Below, in pieces: positions 35,186-47,203 of a DNA stretch of 52,956 bases (its first letter is position 1; the number at the start of each line of letters is the position of its first letter). Origin of the DNA: Paramecium octaurelia. Its lineage: Eukaryota > Ciliophora > Oligohymenophorea > Peniculida > Parameciidae. The stretch is taken from assembly GCA_905182995.1 (NCBI GenBank), contig CAJJDP010000027.1:185549-238504 (forward strand), written 5' to 3'. Position numbers and translations under genes: made by a program. The notes beneath the pieces were generated by a model. That model was not told the origin of the DNA and made no database searches. It saw only the letters and a program-made list of their open reading frames with translations.

Positions 35186-35208
35186 GATTAATTAATTGAT
35201 TAATTAAT
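35186..35208. repeat. Direct repeat of an 11-mer forming an AT palindrome next to the FEN1 start
   Basis: Two copies of GATTAATTAAT (35186-35196 and 35198-35208) end directly at the FEN1 ATG. Each contains the self-complementary ATTAAT/TTAATTAA, so the whole is a near palindrome. It could be a promoter element or simple AT-rich noise. Confidence 0.5.
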
Positions 35209-36455
35209 ATGGGAATTCATCAGCTTATGCAATTTCTGAAAGAAAAGGCACCTAATTGTTTTAGGACTTTGATGCTTGACTACTTTGCTGGCAGGTAATA
35301 ACAATCATTTACTTATAGAACTATCGGTTGTGATGCATCTATGGCTATGTATTAGTTTTTAATTTAAACACAATCTGCAGGATAAACACAAATTATAGAG
35401 TTGACAGATAAGGATGGTAATAGAACTGGACATCTCGTTGGGTTATTTAATAGAACATTGCAATTTCTTGAGAATGGAATCAAACCTGTTTGGGTGTTTG
35501 ATGGAAAACCTCCTTTATTAAAAAGTGGTGAATTGGCAAGAAGAAAGAAATTAAAAGAGGAGGCTTAAGTTAAAACTGAATTGGCTCTTGAATAGGGTGA
35601 TATGCAATAGGCATTGCTTCAGCATCAGAGAACAACGACAATATCTAGTATTATGAAAGAAGATGCAATAAAAATGCTCAAATTAATGGGATGTCCTGTT
35701 ATAATAGCCCCATGTGAAGCAGAAGCATAATGTGCAGAATTGTGTAGAGCAGGAAAAATATACGCTACAGCAACGGAGGATATGGATGCTTTGACTTTCA
35801 GAACTCCAGTTTTATTGAGAGGCTTTAATACAAAAAAGGAACCCATTTATGAAATCATTTATGATGATATGATCAAAGAATTAGAGTTGACTTATGAATA
35901 ATTTGTAGATCTATGCATTTTAGTAAAGCTGAAATTTTATTCATTTTAGTGCGGATGTGATTATACTGAAAAAATCGAAGGTATCGGACCTGGAACAGCA
36001 TATAAGCTTATTAAAGAACATAAAAGCATTGAGGGAATTTTAGAGCATGTTTAAAAAGTAAATGCAGAAAGAGAAAAAAATAAGTTAAATCCGAAATATA
36101 CAGTGCCTTCAAAATTTTTGTATTAAGATAGTCGAGAGTTGTTCATTACTCCATTAGTATAAAAGGGAGATGAAATATAAGTAAAAATATATTGTTATTC
36201 AAGTTAATTTGGAATAAGCCTGATGTGGATAATCTTAAGAAGTTTCTCATAGAGGAAAAAGGATTTGCAGAGTCAAGGATAGATAATGGATTAAAAAGAA
36301 TAGCTAAAAAAGATCACACAGGTTTTTAGAGTAGGCTGGAAAATTTCTTTGGTAAAACCACAAAAATAATTCATCCAAATAATAGCAAAGCGAAAGCTAA
36401 ATCGAATAAAAAGACGGAGCAGCCTTAAAAATCTGGTGGAAAGAAAAAAATTTGA
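35209..36455 (+). CDS. FEN1: Flap endonuclease 1 (FEN1)
   Basis: About 390 residues, normal for FEN1. Introns 35295-35318 (24 nt), 35923-35949 (27 nt), 36181-36203 (23 nt); the first two are multiples of three with no in-frame TGA but interrupt conserved motifs. Domains: N block [16 protein letters not shown] and [11 protein letters not shown] (metal Asp), [13 protein letters not shown] (Asp), I block PCEAEAQCAELC and [12 protein letters not shown] (metal Glu/Asp), [20 protein letters not shown] (helix-hairpin-helix), then the PCNA-interacting box QSRLENFF and a basic tail. FEN1 removes 5' flaps in Okazaki-fragment maturation and long-patch repair. The catalytic acidic residues are present. 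POLD1, its partner at the lagging strand, is 4 kb downstream. Confidence 0.96.
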
Positions 36456-36711
36456 TATATTTTAATATCTTTATTATAGTTATGTTAATAAATTTAGAAG
36501 ATTCTATTTAAAAAAATAAACAAATTAATTTAAGTAAAATTAATTTTCTTAAAGAATGCATGAAATTTGCTATTAAAATAGAATTATGAAAATCTAAATT
36601 CTATAATTTAGGTGTAATAAAGTACCAACAACTTTAGAGTGTTTTTGATTACCTGTTCTTAAAACTCTAACATCAAAATAATTTTTTTAAGTTTAAATTT
36701 AATCATTAAAA

Positions 36712-38764
36712 ATGATTGAAGCTAAATAGCAAATACAAAAGTCTGTTTATAAATATTCATACCTTCTAAATGATATCTTAGGAGAGGGCTATTCTTCGAA
36801 GGTGTATAAGGGGATTCATAACGATACAGGATAGGTTGTAGCGATAAAGGTTATAAACCTTTAAACCTTAGTTACTCCGATTTCATAGAGTTTGCTAAAA
36901 AATGAGATAAGCATAATCAAGTAATTAAACCATGAGAATCTTATGAAAGTGTATGAGGCCTTTCAAACAAGAAACAACACCTATATCATATGCGAATTCT
37001 GTAGTGATGGTGATTTAGCCAATATTTTAAGATCAACTAACTTAACAATAAAAGAAATTGTTGACATATTTACTCAAATATCGAGAGGAGTGAAGGCCCT
37101 TCATGATCAAAGTAACTGCATTCCTATATAACTTAGAAATAATACATAGAGATATAAAGCCTGCAAACATTTTAAGATTGAATGGCATATATAAATTGTC
37201 AGATTTTGGATTTGCGATTGTAGAAAATGATTTCGAGAGCATAATTAAGAAGTTTCATGTAGGAACTCCAGTTTATATGGCGCCAGAAACTGTTCAGTTA
37301 AATCAGTATTCTGAAAAATCTGACATATGGTCGTTAGGAGTAGTTCTTTACTTGATGTTATTTAAAGAATTGCCATTTAATTAAAAAAAAGAAGAAGATA
37401 CAAGGAATAGACAGTAGGAGGTGTATGCAAAAATTAGAAATGAAAGAAACCTGCCTAAAAAAATCTAATATATTCTGATTGGAATGTTGGAGATCGATCC
37501 ACTAAAAAGACTCTCCATAGATTAGATACTATCTCAATTATAAAGTTAAAAGAAATTGCAATGCGCTTCACATCAGAATATAGTATGCAAGATTTTAAGG
37601 AGATCAAGTGCTCATGAAGATTACAACCCAAAGTAAGTCTCGAAGCCTTTGAAAACATTACCAAATGAAGAGATTGAATAATAGATTGAACCTAATTCGT
37701 GTAGACATTATCAAATATAGCATAAAATAGAATTGCATGATCAAGAAATCAAAGAGTTAGCTAAGGGTTTTTGTTCATAACAATAAACTGATATTAAAAT
37801 AAAAGAAAATACAACTTCTTCAAAACGAAAAGTTTAAATTCAAATTCCAATTGTGTAATCAAATTACATACAAAAATTAGAAAAGCCTAAATAGATTTCA
37901 GAAAATAGTGATTTATAATAAAACGCAAAATCTAGTAGTACAAATGAAACAGTTAAAAACTCTTACTCTTCCAATCGTTAAGTTTAGAATGAATGTGCCA
38001 TTGTTAATACTCTCTTCGCTAATATTGAAAATGCCTTAATAGATACAAGAGATAATAAACTATCACCGATTTGTTATACCTCTAAGAAAAAAAAATTGAT
38101 AGAGTCTCCAAAGAGATAACTTAAGACTGCTTCGTCTTTTTAAAATTTATTAGATTAAAATACTAATAGCAATACTAATAGGCCTTTAAATAAGAATAAT
38201 ACTATCTCATAATAAAAAGTAAGAACCTCGACTTCAGTTAGTAAGTTCCAGGATTCTGAAAAGAAGATGAAAATTAAAGAGAAACCAACATTGAATTAAA
38301 ATGGCGAATCTTTATCTGCTACAATATTACCCACTTACAAGTTTTTGGTGTTCTTAAATCAAGTTCTTAAAAATTTTGATTAGATTAATACAGAGGAGAA
38401 ATAAAAGTGCTTTTTTTTATTAAGGAAATTGTTGGCTTTGAAGGCCAATGCTATTAAAAAGTTTTGTCCTCTCAATTTTCAAGAGACTCTGTCTCAATGG
38501 ATTGAAAGCTTCGAACAATATTATCTAAAGGTAGTTCCAGTGTTTTATACCAATCAGGATAGAAAATTTAATCAATACTTCAATAATGATTTAGAATAGT
38601 TTACAAAGGGATTTTCGAAATAACTCTATTAGAACTTAGAACATGTGAATAAACAATTGAATTCAAAGGATCTATTGATAATTCAAGATGTGATCAGTGA
38701 TAATCTTAAATAATTTAATGATCCCATCTTGTTTGCAAGGAGGTGGGAAAATGGGTAATTGTGA
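36712..38764 (+). CDS. ULK/ATG1-like Ser/Thr kinase
   Basis: About 675 residues; one intron, 37112-37136 (25 nt), just before the catalytic loop. Kinase domain at about residues 14-265: LGEGYSSKVYKGI, VVAIKVI (Lys), LNHENLMKVYEAF, TYIICEFCSDGDL, IIHRDIKPANIL, LSDFGFA, VGTPVYMAPETVQL, EKSDIWSLGVVLY. All key residues are present. The loop sequences resemble the ULK/ATG1 group, which controls autophagy and, in other lineages, ciliary or flagellar functions. After a Ser/Asn/Gln/Lys-rich linker, a conserved-looking C-terminal helical region (ATILPTYKFLVFLNQVLKN, CPLNFQETLSQWIESFE) of about 170 residues could be the ULK-type C-terminal domain, but this is uncertain. Ciliates have large expanded families of such kinases. 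Confidence 0.88.
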
Positions 38765-38838
38765 AAGTTATATCTATTTCTATATGAATAATTATTAATT
38801 TATTGTTTAATAAATAAATTAGTTTAAATTTATATTGA

Positions 38839-39208
38839 ATGACTGACAACCAATTTGATAATTAAAATGAATTCGACGAAATGGTTAACTTCAACTTTGT
38901 GATTCGTAAGAATGATAATTGATAATAGATATTCATTTGAAAAAGAGAAGTGCTAGAAAAACACAAACAATTATTGTTGGCATTCCAGATGAATTCGATT
39001 TAAATAAAATTATTAGATTTTGGAAGAAAGTAAATGTAATTCCTAGTTATAGTAATTTAATTGTACTGGTGGTATTATTTCAAAAGATGAAGATTATGGA
39101 GATTAAGTAACAATTAGATTGACCGGAGACAATAGATAGCAAATTGCCAAATTTTTAGTGGAAGAAGGAATAGCGTTATAAGATAACATAAAAGTTCATG
39201 GTATTTGA
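38839..39208 (+). CDS. EIF1: Translation initiation factor eIF1 (SUI1)
   Basis: About 107 residues, typical for eIF1; introns 38906-38928 and 39030-39052 (23 nt each) restore the frame. Motifs: IHLKKRSARKTQTIIVGIP, DEFDLNKIIRFWKKQFNC, TGGIISKDEDYGDQVTIRLT, GDNRQQIAKFLVEEGIA, IKVHGI end. eIF1 binds the 40S P-site region and enforces accurate start-codon choice. Lies only 74 nt after the ULK-like kinase stop on the same strand. Confidence 0.96.
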
Positions 39209-39490
39209 TCTATCAAATAAAATGTTTTAAATCTATTTATTTATTTATTGCTAATCCTATGAATATTCATTATAATGATATCTATGTGAATTTGATAAAC
39301 AGAGAAACAATCAGCCATTCTGTTTAATATACAATACTCGAATATTGTAGTTAAAATATGAGTTATCCAAAATTGAAGTAAAAAAACTAGATTGTTTATT
39401 TGAACAAGAGTAAGAATTGATCATAAATTAAGAAGAGATTTTATTAGAAATTGCGAACAACCATTATTTCATTTATTATTTTATATCATT

Positions 39491-40485
39491 ATGAATTTAT
39501 ATAATATCGACGATGAAAGGTTAGCTAACCTTAATATAACATCTCATGTAATAATGAATATTGAGTATTTCTGGACTGATGAAAGAGTCAGAAGACTTTG
39601 CTAAGCCATCTAAAACTTGGATGATATTTAAATCAATTTAGACTTGTTTTAGTAAAAAATATAATAATGTCAAGGCCAAGATCTTGCACCTTGATAACTG
39701 ATTAATGTTTCTAATATTTCGCCAATTTAGCACCTACTAACTTATTGGAACTCTCCTTAAGTAATTGGGGAAATCAAAATTATAACATCTCTGACATTGC
39801 TTTCATTCATTTGGGAAAGGCCTTTACAAATCTAAAGATCCTCAGGCTAAATCTTTAATAGTGGGGACACAAAGGTTGCAAGATATCAAACATTGGGGTA
39901 GTTCAATTATTTAAGAGCCTTCCACAATAAATTTAGGAATTGGAGCTAAATCTTAACAAGTATGATTGACAAGATTTCAAGATTAGGATATAGAAATCAA
40001 AACATTACAGGACATTCATTTGTGGCTATGGGTGATTTCATTGAAAAGTTGGAGAATTTAAAAAATTTAACTTTGAATTTGGCAGAGTACTTTTCGTTAT
40101 TAATTATAATATTAGTTGGGGAAATGATTATAACAAATCCTTAGAATTATTTTATAATGAAGATCTCTAGTACTTGATTGAAAAGATATTCACTTTAGAT
40201 TTAGAGAAACTTCATTTGGACTTAACAGGTCTTGGAATGAATGGTAGTAAAATTACTGAGGAAAGCGCATTCTTCCTCCTATAACATTTATAATTAGCAG
40301 ATATATATGATTTAAATATAGTATTACAAGGTTGGATATGCGATGTGGGTGTGAAGAATTAGATATTGAAAATGACAAAGGAGAAGTAATAGTCGAAAAA
40401 ATAAATGTACTAAATACTAGCAATCAAATCTTTGGAGGTTTCAACTTAAGAGAGAATGCTTGAGGATATATTCGCAAAATTATGA
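39491..40485 (+). CDS. Leucine-rich-repeat protein
   Basis: About 306 residues; introns near 39656-39678 (23 nt), 39960-39981 (22 nt), 40090-40118 (29 nt). LRR-like segments: NLLELSLSNWGNQNYNISD, LGKAFTNLKILRLNLQQW, LFKSLPQQIQELELNLN, FIEKLENLKNLTLNLAEW, LEKLHLDLTGLGMNG. The N-terminus (MNLYNIDDERLANLNIT) and C-terminus (Lys/Gln-rich, ending ERMLEDIFAKL) are not recognised. Near 40,320 an alternative reading frame also looks coding, so the last 60 residues are uncertain. A protein-interaction role is inferred from the repeats only. Confidence 0.75.
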
Positions 40486-40736
40486 ATTGACTACCTTAAT
40501 TTATTATTGATTTAATTTAATAAATAAATAAAAGATAATGATTAAATAGTTCCCATTTATCAAAACAATTTAATATATTTAAGTAGTGTGTTTTCCATGA
40601 CTTTTTAATATAACAATATGAGTAGTTATCATAGAGACATTAAATTAACATACTACTTATACGTATACAAAAATAAGAAAAAAGAATGAATAAATTCTTA
40701 AATATATAGTTAATATAAGATATGAAAATTTGGAGT

Positions 40737-43700
40737 TCATTATTGTTAAGCATATAATTTATCAATTTCATCCCATTATTCCTTAAGATCACGTTGAACC
40801 TTGATTCTTTTATAGTAAATTTCGCAATCTCGATTACTACATAAGATATCTCCTAATAAGGATCCTTAACAACTCTAACAGGTTGTCCAGTATTTGTGAT
40901 AATTGATTTACAGTTCTTACAGTTTCTAGAAATTAATAATAAAATTACAATCGATGATTTAGTCATCATTTCTAATGTCTTATCCTAACAAAAATTGCAA
41001 AGGGCTTCATTATCTTTGATTACTTTTTTGCAACCCAAACAGGCTGTTTTTTTCTACACAAATTTTCCCAAAGCAGAATTGATATTAACCTTTGGTATAT
41101 ATCTTGACATGGTATGATCACCGACAAAGATGCTCTCTGGATTAGGTATAACAAATTCAAATAGTCTCATGATAGGTTTTTTGATTTGATTATTGACATA
41201 GTAATCAAAATCAATAGGGAAATCTTTTTCCAAGACTTCTACAGGATCCTCTGCATTTTCATATGTCTTAGATCCTTTAGCCCCTTAAATGATGATGTAG
41301 GCAATTCTATCACCAGCTGATGGAGCATTGGATGCATCTCTATTCTGCATTTTTTCAGCAACAACAACATGTGCTTATTTTTGTTTATAATTTTTAGTTA
41401 ATTTGTTTCCATCATCTTCATTTTGATTTTTCTTTTTTTCTTTATTGTTATCCTTATCTTTATCTTCCTTTTTACTGTTAAGGGATTTTGTGATAACCAA
41501 TTCAGAGATATCAACTTTATTTAGATACAAATTTCTGATCTATTCTTTTGTATACTAAACAGCCGATTTTTCATCTTGTTTAATAAGAAGGAAGTTCAAG
41601 ATCTCTGTAACCATTTTTCTAATAAGAAAACAATTATCTCTCCTGACACTCTCAATACCTTTAGTATCAATTTTATCAGGTTTATCAGGTTTAGTCCATA
41701 ATTATCCAGCATATCTCTTTCTATTCATAAGTAGATATGGATAATAGACCTTTTCAAATTCAAGCTTTATAGGCTAAATGAATTTTTTTGAGATCAAAGC
41801 TGCAGCTTCTCTCCCCAAAGCCATAGCTTTTTCAACTGAATAATCACCAAATTTGACCATGACAGAATCAGTATCTCCATAGATAACTTCTGCATCGAAT
41901 TCAGCTCCATTTTTCTTACTATAATGTTCAAGAACTGTATCTCTTGTAAATTGAATCATTTGTCGACCAAAACTGGTAATTGATGCTGATATTTCTAAAC
42001 AGGGCAATTAACCAACTTAAGCGCCAGTGAATCCATAAACTGAATTAGCTGATATTTTCAAGGCCAGTTGTCTACCATCTAACACTGCCTTTTTAAAAGG
42101 ATCAGTCTCTTAAGCTAATTGATTCTTTGCTTTCTTTCTTGCATTAATGAGATCCTCAAGAATCAATGGAAGCATTCCTTTTCTAACATTTGGTTTAACA
42201 AATACAGCATTAGTTTCTGGAGACACTGTAACTTGTTCATCAACTAAGCCTACCTTAAAAGGAGATGTATTCAACAATGTACTGTAACACATGTTATGAG
42301 CCATCATGATACTAGGATACAAAGAGGCAAAGTCAAGAGTGGCAATTGGAACCTTGTAAAAGTTCTTCACTGGATCCAATACGAATGCTCCTTAATACTC
42401 CTAGTCTGTAGACTTGAATTGTTCAGTTGGGATTATGAAATCATAATGTTTGGCTTTTCTCAATAACTAAGATGCCACCTTTATCTGCTAACCTCTCATA
42501 AATAAATAATTGACTGGTACACCGGTGACTCTTGCCATTTCTGCATAATTATAAAGACAACATAACTTATCCATCAATAATATTGGCAATTCAGCATCTT
42601 TTAGACAATATACTGCTATCCTTTTTCTTGTCTCTGGATTTTCTAAAGGATTATAAAATGAAAATAATTACTATTTTAAAGAGTATAAATAATTGAATAA
42701 TGCACATCTTCTTTTTATTATTTTAAGAATTAAAAACTAACATTATTCAATGAAAATGAAGATAGTTTATGTTCTTTCATCATGTGAATCATCATATCCA
42801 ATTGTATTCTCCCTTCTATATTAATGTCTTTTGTTTCTCTCATTCCCATAGCCTTACTTAAGAATTTACCATTCTTAATTGTTGATTAGGCTGTTGGAAT
42901 TCTACCAAATTTACCATAATTCTTCAGCTTCAAATTTTGGGCTCTATTCAATATGTAAGGTATATCAAAATTCTAAATATTATAACCAATTATAATATCA
43001 GGGTCTAAACCCTAAAAGAACACTTAAAATTCATTTAACAAATCTTGCTCTTTCTAAAAAGACTTAACCCAAGCTCCTGGAATCTTCTCGCAATCACCCA
43101 GTGTGAATACAACTCTGATTAGCTCTTCATTTCGATTGTGCACTTTTACAATACAAGCAATCTAGATTATGGGATCATGTTCCTCATTTGGAAATCCCTT
43201 CTCAGCTGCACACTCTATATCAAATGATAAAATTCGCAAGGGAGCAATCTCTGATTTCTCATCCAAAGGAATGGCCTTTACGTGTTAACAATCTATATTG
43301 ACTTCTATCTAGCAAGATGATATTTTGTTTTTATTGTCTCTTATCGCGTAATCCTTCAATTCTATCCAACCCATACCTACTATATCATATTCAATCATAA
43401 ATCTTAATGCATATGGTATGTTTGATTCAAAAGTTAATTGTGGTAGCTCCATATCACACACCATTCTATTATCACTTTTTAAGAAGTTTCTTATTTATGC
43501 AACAAAAATTGGTTGGACTACGTATATTTTTAAATAATTGTATTTTTTGTTATCTCCCTTGTAGTATCTTATCGACTCTTTCTGACACACTTCTATCTTT
43601 ACTATTGGTTCTTTGCCACCAAAGGTTTTTTGCTTTGCTAATAAAATATTCAATTCCTTTTAAAATTATTGGATGTGTTAAGGCTCCAACAACAATTCCT

Positions 43701-43992
43701 AAGGTGCTTGCATATAGAAGAATGATAAAAAATTAAAAACGTGACATAGTATGGAATTCCCTTCAGCTGTGACACCAAACATTCTTATTATACTCTATCC
43801 CCCTAGAGTATAATAATCACATTCTAGTTGCATAAACTGAATAGGTTTTGAAGAATTGACTTTTGGCTGGGATCGAGAAAACAATTACCAGCCACTTTCC
43901 TTAAATCTTGCTTCCATTTTTTATTGCTCCTCATAAATCCATTAGATATTTTATTGATCAAAAATCGCTCCTGCATCTTCATCCTGTTCCAT
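40737..43992 (-). CDS. POLD1: DNA polymerase delta catalytic subunit (POLD1)
   Basis: About 1067 residues (human 1107); introns 42643-42671 (29 nt) and 40926-40948 (23 nt). 3'-5' exonuclease motifs intact: ILSFDIECA (ExoI, about residue 257), IIGYNIQNFDIPY (ExoII), [10 protein letters not shown] (ExoIII). Polymerase motifs: [15 protein letters not shown] (A), [13 protein letters not shown] (B), [11 protein letters not shown] (C, about residue 694). The CysA zinc site CLGCKKV...CNFC and the CysB Fe-S site [14 protein letters not shown]...DC are present; the second intron must be removed to complete CysB. A Lys/Asp/Asn-rich insert ([17 protein letters not shown]) of about 25 residues sits in the thumb just before the conserved [15 protein letters not shown]. 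Main lagging-strand replicase, proofreading-competent by sequence. N-terminus MEQDEDAG is a plausible start. Confidence 0.97.
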
Positions 43993-44313
43993 TCGAACTA
44001 AAAAATAGCGCTTTTTAAAATTATTTTTATATTTAAGTTAACCGCGAAATTTTTGTTCATCAATATATATTAGTTAAGAATTTGGATTAATTATTAGCAT
44101 TATTTTTTTAAAAAAACAATAGCATTAGATTAGACTTAAAAATGCGTATTAACAATCTATAAAGTAAAAAAGAAAGAAATCTAAGTAGGTATTTATAGAT
44201 AATACTATTATGATACAACTATTAATTCCTTAGTGAAAGATACTGGAGATGGAAAATATATATCTAAAATTTAAACATTTATATATTAAAATGAGTGATC
44301 ACATCTTTTATAT
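43993..44313. other. Intergenic, nothing recognised
   Basis: AT-rich spacer between POLD1 start and the next minus-strand gene's stop. It presumably carries the POLD1 promoter; no defined motif. Confidence 0.5.
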
Positions 44314-46458
44314 TCAATCTTTATCAGGATTCTCGTTGTCTTACACTTCAATAACATTTGGATTATCTTGTTCTTGTTCTTGTTCTTGTTCTTCTTATTC
44401 TTATTCCTATTCAATTTCTTAATTTTCCTATTACCTAGATTTAATTTGATCCTCTAAATTAATAATCGTCATAATTTTATTATCGTCCTAATTTCTTATA
44501 TTGCTATCATCATTTTAGAATGAAGTTCTCATTATATTTTTAGGACTCTCTAAATTCTTCTCTTAATCTTCTTCAACTTCTTATTAAATATTCTCTTCCT
44601 GATTTTATTACTTAGATTCCAATTCTCTTTCTATTTTATCAACCTTCTATTATTCATTTAGTATTTAGTTTTGAGTTTTATCATCAGAAATCACAATATT
44701 TTAAATTTCAACTTCTTTAATCTCTTATTCTTGATGTTATTCATTGCCTGTATTCACTTCCTAAACTTCAACATTAGGATTTGATTCCTTCTTTTCTTGT
44801 TCAATTTCTATTTCTTAGCTTTAAATTTGAGCCTATTGATCCTATTCAATAACGTTTGATTTCTCATTCTGCTCAACTTAATCTTAAACCAATTATTGGT
44901 TTTGTTATTTTTCCTCTGCTTCTTGTTAATTATCCTTTTAACTTGTCACTGTATTATTATGTTGTTAGGAATCATTATTTTAATTTTGTTATTATTCTAA
45001 ATTGTTATTATTAATTAGATTATTTTCTCCCTTCTCTTGCTATTCAATGATTTCTTCTGATTATTCTACTTATCCTTTCTCAATTTCCTTATCTTAAGGA
45101 ACAACTTGATTAATTTGTTCTCCTCTTTCACTTGAATATTAATCAGCATGTTGCTCAACCATTAACTAAGTAGGCAATTAAGGAGAAGTCTATTTTGACT
45201 TATTATTTTAAGCAATAATTTACTATTCTATTTGCTCTTCTTGATTTTAAACAATCATTTACTACTATTATATTGGTTCTTCTTGAATATGATTAGTGAT
45301 TAGCTTTTCTCTCTTCTCAATTACCTAATTATCCTTCACTTGATTTAAATTTTCTGAGTTTTCCTTCTATTCTCTATTAGTTTCCTATTTCTAATTGTCC
45401 TCTTATTCAATTTTTTGATCTGCTCCAATTACAGCTTAATTATGTTATTATTAATTGTTTGTATTTTCTTTATTCTCTTAAACATGATTATTCTGATTTT
45501 ATTGTTCTTTTAAGGCCATGTCTACTTCTTATTCTTCTTCTTCTTCGTCTGAATCTTGTTTATTGATCATGCTCATTCTTTCTTTATTTCTTTCTTCAAT
45601 TTGTTCTTTTTGCACTTTTACTTTCTTCTATATGTCCAATTCAAATTCTTCCATTTCCCGCTCTGATTCTTTAATATCAAATCTTTTTCGTTTTGTCAGT
45701 TGATCTTAACATGCTAATATCTATGCCTTAGCCTTTTACAGTTCTGTGTTGGTTAATAGATTTATAGATATGATGTTCTCGCATTATGAAACAAGTGTTT
45801 TTCTCAAGACATCTTGTTCAACATTATTATTTTCTCTTTCTTTTGCATCTTAATTGTTCTGAGTACTTTGATCTCTTAATTATTGTAAAACAATCAAATA
45901 GCCGTATTTGATATTTCTCCCTTCATTTGCCCATTTACAAAAATATCTATGTTCCTAAAATACATCAAATTCCTCTTCTACTATTTAACATTTCCTCCCA
46001 CAAAATTTGCACAATAAAATTTGGTCCTATTTTATCCAACCAAATATTGCCAAGACTTATTTTGGATTTTATACCAAAAAGTGTAGATTTTGAGGTACCT
46101 TATCCAAATAAGTCTTTTTCAATTCGATCGGGTCTTTCCAAGATGCAAGACATTCATCATAATATGCCATTCCATACGAATGTAAAAACTCTTATGTGAC
46201 TTTAAACTTAATTGCCATAGCTTGACAGTATTGATCGTGTTAATTGATAGCCCTCTCTAAAATGACATCACTAGGGAGCATCTAGTCATCAATCATTATT
46301 TTCTTTTAACAATAAAAGCATTATAGAGAGTCTTCATGACAAATATATCCTATCGAAGCCATTTTCGAAGGCTTAAGCTTTGAGTCTCTGTATGGCCAAT
46401 TCAGGAAATTGTAGGAAAATAATCTCTCACAATAATCATCAAAATATTATTGGTACAT
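44314..46458 (-). CDS. C3HC zinc-finger (ZC3HC1/NIPA/Rsm1-like) protein with Q/E-rich tail
   Basis: 714 residues in a single uninterrupted exon. Two BIR-like zinc modules in the first 180 residues: RLFSYNFLNWPYRDSKLKPS, KMASIGYICHEDSLQCFYC with NQHDQYC; then VLAIFGWIKQDQILLCKFC with FQEHRYFCKW. This pair matches the C3HC family (vertebrate NIPA/ZC3HC1, fungal Rsm1/Pml39), nuclear-pore-basket or nuclear factors. Residues about 310-330 carry an acidic block (DSDEEEEEQEVDMALKEQ), and the rest, about 400 residues, is Gln/Glu/Asn-rich low complexity with hundreds of TAA/TAG codons. Having no intron is unusual in this window. A single-BIR IAP-like protein is the alternative, but the second FGW...C..C...HR.FC module favours the C3HC family. 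Confidence 0.82.
44365..44394. repeat. TTCTTG hexanucleotide repeat
   Basis: About four tandem copies of TTCTTG in the coding strand complement, giving alternating Gln-Glu (QEQEQEQE) near the C-terminus of the C3HC protein. Likely length-variable. Confidence 0.8.
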
Positions 46459-46817
46459 TTATAATAAAAATATTAGAATAAGATTAAGGTTTTCTTATAT
46501 ACAATTATCATTTCAAAAAATAGAGCATCAATTAATTAGAGCTTTAAATGGATTGCATTTAATTATCTTATTAAAATAGGTGAATAATACAATAATTAAC
46601 TTATTTACTCCTTAATCCATTTTAATCCGAAATAATTTTGTTAAACAATAAATAATTATTAGTAATACTATTTCTATGTGATTAATCGTTGCCTCATTTG
46701 ATTATCCTTTATATTTAATCTCTTTAATTTATTAAGTTATAGGTTTATGACTGATATTAATAGTAAACCTTAGGATAGTGATATGAATTGAATTTAATTA
46801 ATATTAATATAAATATA
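46459..46817. other. Intergenic between divergent genes, nothing recognised
   Basis: AT-rich region between the start codons of the minus-strand C3HC gene and the plus-strand small cysteine protein. It must contain both promoters; no motif can be named. Confidence 0.5.
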
Positions 46818-47137
46818 ATGGAAGTCAAATATCGCCCACCACTTAATGATGTGTATAATAAATAAGCTAAGATTTTAGTAATGAATGCAATTGGTTAGAA
46901 AAAAACTTCGTCTCATGTTTGAAGGAGAAGAGTGTGAAAGATGATCTACCAAAGAGAGTATGCAAAGTTGAGAATGTATGCATAAATGATATTAAAATAA
47001 AGATTCTTTGGTTTTTTTTGGAATGCCCTGAGAGATCTGGACCTTATGAGGATGCAAATTAATTAAGAAATATTTTTATAAAACAAAAACTTGCAGATTT
47101 GAATCCAACTGTGCCTGAGCCAAGAAAAAGAAAATGA
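46818..47137 (+). CDS. Small paired-cysteine protein, possibly CHCH/twin-CX9C-like
   Basis: 88 residues after removing introns 46853-46878 (26 nt, required for frame) and 46976-47002 (27 nt, multiple of three). Sequence includes NECNWLEKNFVSCLKEK and RVCKVENILWFFLECPE, giving one CX9C and one CX11C pair, both in predicted helices. That pattern recalls the coiled-coil-helix (twin-CX9C) proteins of the mitochondrial intermembrane space imported via Mia40. The second spacing is not canonical, so the assignment is tentative. C-terminus is basic (PTVPEPRKRK). Converges on the CDPK gene with 66 nt between stops. Confidence 0.65.
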
Positions 47138-47203
47138 AAGTGCATTTCACAACAATAATAATAATAATAATATAAAAATAATTATGAAGCAATCTCTATG
47201 AAA

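Noticed and set aside
43407..43736. 109-codon plus-strand ORF
   Set aside because: Antisense of the POLD1 N-terminal region, which is strongly conserved on the minus strand.
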